A stretch of DNA of 64,000 nucleotides from Thalassolituus sp. UBA1087 (GTDB taxonomy: Bacteria > Pseudomonadota > Gammaproteobacteria > Pseudomonadales > Oceanobacteraceae): the NCBI GenBank assembly GCA_002314145.1, contig DCCG01000046.1, positions 62,001 through 126,000 of the forward strand, given 5' to 3'. Below are positions 62,901 through 64,000 of the stretch, piece by piece; the stretch's first letter is position 1, and each line of letters opens with the position of its first letter. The notes under the pieces are model-generated. The model saw only the letters and a program-made list of their open reading frames with translations, made no database searches and was not told where the DNA came from. Position numbers and translations under genes: made by a program.

Positions 62901-63064
62901 GCGAGGGAACATTCATCGGTAATGGCCAGTGCCTGATAGCCCAGCGCAACCGCCTGCTGTATCAGTTCGTGAGGGTGGGAGGCACCGCGCAGAAACGAAA
63001 AATTACTGACACAGTGCAGCTCAGCGTATGGAATGCTGCCGGGTTCATTGCCATTCGATGTCAT
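59918..63064 (-). CDS. dnaE2: Error-prone DNA polymerase DnaE2 (ImuC)
   Basis: About 1048 residues from the ATG at 63064, whose first base is shared with the imuB stop. An N-terminal PHP domain (YAELHCVSNFSFLRGASHPHEL) precedes the C-family polymerase core. The motifs GRGSAANSVVCYCLGITNVNP and PPDIDVDFESQRREEVIQYIYQKYGR (catalytic Asp pair) are present, as is LSQHVGGFVIA. A C-terminal OB domain follows. With ImuA and ImuB it forms the SOS mutasome that copies damaged DNA. Confidence 0.96.
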   Translation of the reverse strand: MTSNGNEPGSIPYAELHCVSNFSFLRGASHPHELIQQAVALGYQALAITDECSLAGVVRAWQALQDLQQETENNPQLSEQLHHFRLIIGSEFYCDHHRFVVLVTDKAAYSELCRLISQTRRSADKGHYHFDRQQLFQLQHCLLLWQPQQAFYHHTEAQDFTADLLRHFKDRIWLLTERMLDADDSWRFVTASHFAQQWQIPLTCAGQVHMHIAERQTLQDCLTAIRHNQSIEHCRPYLFTNNERHLRSWHKLQHIYPPELLQSTVAIARRCEFKLDEICYQYPTDTLPDGQDAARYLRQLTEAGCRKRFPQGASAEILATIDKELQLIREKEYEHYFLTIYDIVRFARSQQILCQGRGSAANSVVCYCLGITNVNPAEVSLLFERFISAERREPPDIDVDFESQRREEVIQYIYQKYGRDRAALAATVVSYRPKSALRDVAQALGLDLLALEPVLANFGYRYKKETWLDDLVEQRVARGEKLQQLQYLVGEILRFPRHLSQHVGGFVIARDKLTDLVPIENAAMAGRTVIQWDKEDLETLGLMKVDILSLGMLSAIRRCLQQLNMTLADIPRDDPATYAMLQKADSVGVFQVESRAQMNMLPRLRPENYYDLVVQVSIVRPGPIHGDMVHPYLKRRNKEEEPDYPMEALKPILKRTLGIPLFQEQVIAFAMVAADFTAAEADLLRRSMASWRKKGHMQKLQQRLQDNMLKNGFSLAYIQRLQRQLLGFGEYGFPESHAASFALLVYASAWLKCHHPAVFCAAILNSQPMGFYSPAQLINDARAHGVETLPVSVESSQWQHTAQTGTEKPWLRLGLRLIHGLSEDSAQRILAARQQAAFQDINDCRLRARLSQRDSNRLASANAFGALSDNRYQARWAVSEPLQADLLSQALTDSQWQNDSLSALNTPDETANMLEDYQSLGLTLGRHPMAILREQGKLGNSLRAVDLQQQPHNDEGFVCGLVTCRQRPGTAAGVTFVTLEDESGSVNLVVWLTTAEKQLKTLTQARILQAYGRIEKDSASGITHVIAYRLLDRSQLLSDLHPYSHNYH

Positions 63065-64000
63065 CAGGCGAAGACCCCGTGGATAAACCAGCCCCGGGGG
63101 GAGCGGAACAGCCATAATATTTGTCCGTCCTGCTGGCAGACATAATAGTCACGGCGTATGGATTGCTCATCCCACCAACCGCTGCAGATGCGTTCCGGTC
63201 CGGCAATAATCTGCTGTGGCCGGGGGCAGGGCCGGGGTTCCGGCAGCAGCCAGACCGGCCGCGGGCCTGTGTGCGGGTGCAGAGCCCCTGTGCCGATGTT
63301 TTCGCTCTTTTCCTGGTGGGGCATCAGGCGACTGGCCTGTTCCGGACGGGGGTCAGGTTCGGTGTGCAGGCGCAGCAGTTGTTGGGGTTGCAGACGGGCT
63401 GAAAGGCGATTCAACAGTTGACCGGTTTCCTGTGTGCTGTCTTCCCCGGCGTATGATCCGGAGGCCGGTGCCAGCAGATTGGTCTGTCCGCGGCTGCGCC
63501 GGGTAAATTGTGTGACCCGCAGCACCAGACTCTGTACTGGCGCGGATAAACGGCGGTTCTCGAGAAAATGGCGCAGCATAAACACCAGCTGACTGTGCTG
63601 GTGCTCACTGTGTGCAAAACGGATCTGCCAGTCGGTATCCGGCTGCTGGCGATGACTCAGCTGCAATTCCAGCAGACGGGTGCTGAGCTGGCGACGCTGC
63701 AGAAATTCACTCAGGCGTTTGAGTAAGCGCTGCAGCGGAAACAGCAGTCCGTTGCTGTATTCCACCTCATGGATAAAGTTAACCTGTTGCTGAAACATTT
63801 CTTCGCTGTGAAAAGCCTCTAAAGGGTGAGACTCCATGCCCAGTAAGCGGCGTATGGTCTGACTGAAGGGAACGCCCAGACGGCTGGCCAGACCACTCAG
63901 CGGCAGCCGCTGGATATCCTGTAGCCGCTGAATGCCCAGACGCTGCAGCTGATAAACCTGCGGCGGCGTGAGCGGCAGACCCTGTTGCAGCTGTGCCAGT
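63064..64000 (-). CDS. imuB: ImuB, Y-family polymerase-like mutasome protein, C-terminal part
   Basis: The frame is open to the window edge; about 311 C-terminal residues are present. The edge-proximal part (VYQLQRLGIQRLQDIQRLPLSGLASRLG) is the helix-hairpin region of Y-family polymerases. The rest is the ImuB-specific C-terminus, ending GWFIHGVFA. ImuB is catalytically inactive in known systems and bridges DnaE2 to the beta clamp. Its 5' end and imuA, if present, lie beyond the window. Confidence 0.9.
   Translation of the reverse strand, partial: LAQLQQGLPLTPPQVYQLQRLGIQRLQDIQRLPLSGLASRLGVPFSQTIRRLLGMESHPLEAFHSEEMFQQQVNFIHEVEYSNGLLFPLQRLLKRLSEFLQRRQLSTRLLELQLSHRQQPDTDWQIRFAHSEHQHSQLVFMLRHFLENRRLSAPVQSLVLRVTQFTRRSRGQTNLLAPASGSYAGEDSTQETGQLLNRLSARLQPQQLLRLHTEPDPRPEQASRLMPHQEKSENIGTGALHPHTGPRPVWLLPEPRPCPRPQQIIAGPERICSGWWDEQSIRRDYYVCQQDGQILWLFRSPRGWFIHGVFA

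Noticed and set aside
1..64000. tRNA, rRNA, CRISPR, insertion sequence or prophage genes
   Set aside because: All larger gaps were read and none holds a tRNA fold, spaced repeat array, transposase or integrase.

Overview
The window is a gene-dense stretch of chromosome (about 57 protein genes) from a gammaproteobacterium. Gene content and order resemble Pseudomonas and the Oceanospirillales: murJ-ribF-ileS-lspA-fkpB-ispH next to a type IV pilus minor-pilin cluster and pilSR, then bamD/rluD/pgeF; nadC-pilA-pilB-pilC-pilD-coaE-yacG with ampDE nearby; and prmA-dusB-fis-purH-purD followed by a RetS-like sensor. The species cannot be named from sequence alone. No tRNA, rRNA, insertion sequence, prophage or CRISPR array was seen.

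Layout. 1-6.2 kb: end of murJ, then ribF, ileS, lspA, fkpB, ispH (+). 6.2-12.9 kb: minor pilin and PilY1 operon (-), with pilX-pilY1 placed before fimU-pilV-pilW-pilE. 13.0-15.9 kb: pilR and pilS (-). 16.0-23.4 kb: nadE, bamD, rluD, pgeF, a DUF4124 gene and ilvIH. 23.5-28.5 kb: a small membrane protein, coq7, a Ycf46-like AAA ATPase, and a RetS-like hybrid sensor whose ATP-binding domain looks degenerate. 28.6-36.0 kb: purD, purH, fis, dusB, a zinc-ribbon/DUF3426 protein, prmA, aroQ; the purD-purH spacer holds palindromic and tandem repeats. 36.2-40.6 kb: a REC-REC-GGDEF cyclase divergent from lapG-lapD. 40.7-42.2 kb: a copper chaperone and a DUF808 protein. 42.3-47.7 kb: yacG, coaE, pilD, pilC, pilB, pilA. 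48.0-52.0 kb: nadC, an alanine/glycine symporter, ampD, ampE. 52.1-53.5 kb: an oxygen-binding-type diiron MBL protein beside a small chemoreceptor-like protein. 53.6-56.4 kb: a DUF3530 protein, rpe, gph. 56.4-59.6 kb: a CheY-CheC-GGDEF/EAL operon. 59.9-64.0 kb: dnaE2 and the 3' part of imuB.

The dominant theme is surface life. Type IV pilus assembly genes (pilA, B, C, D, minor pilins, PilY1) sit with their PilS/PilR regulators, and a good sigma-54 promoter lies ahead of pilA. Four further loci point to a motile-sessile switch: the RetS-like regulator, the LapG/LapD adhesin-release circuit with a neighbouring cyclase, a second c-di-GMP protein co-transcribed with CheY- and CheC-like proteins, and the diiron/chemoreceptor-like pair. 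The rest is housekeeping: purine, isoleucine/valine, NAD, FAD, CoA, isoprenoid and ubiquinone metabolism, outer membrane assembly, and mutagenic translesion synthesis.

No wholly new system is evident. The best candidates for new biology are the RetS-like protein with lost kinase motifs, the diiron plus mini-chemoreceptor pair, the CheY/CheC/c-di-GMP operon, and the palindromic repeats in the purD-purH spacer.
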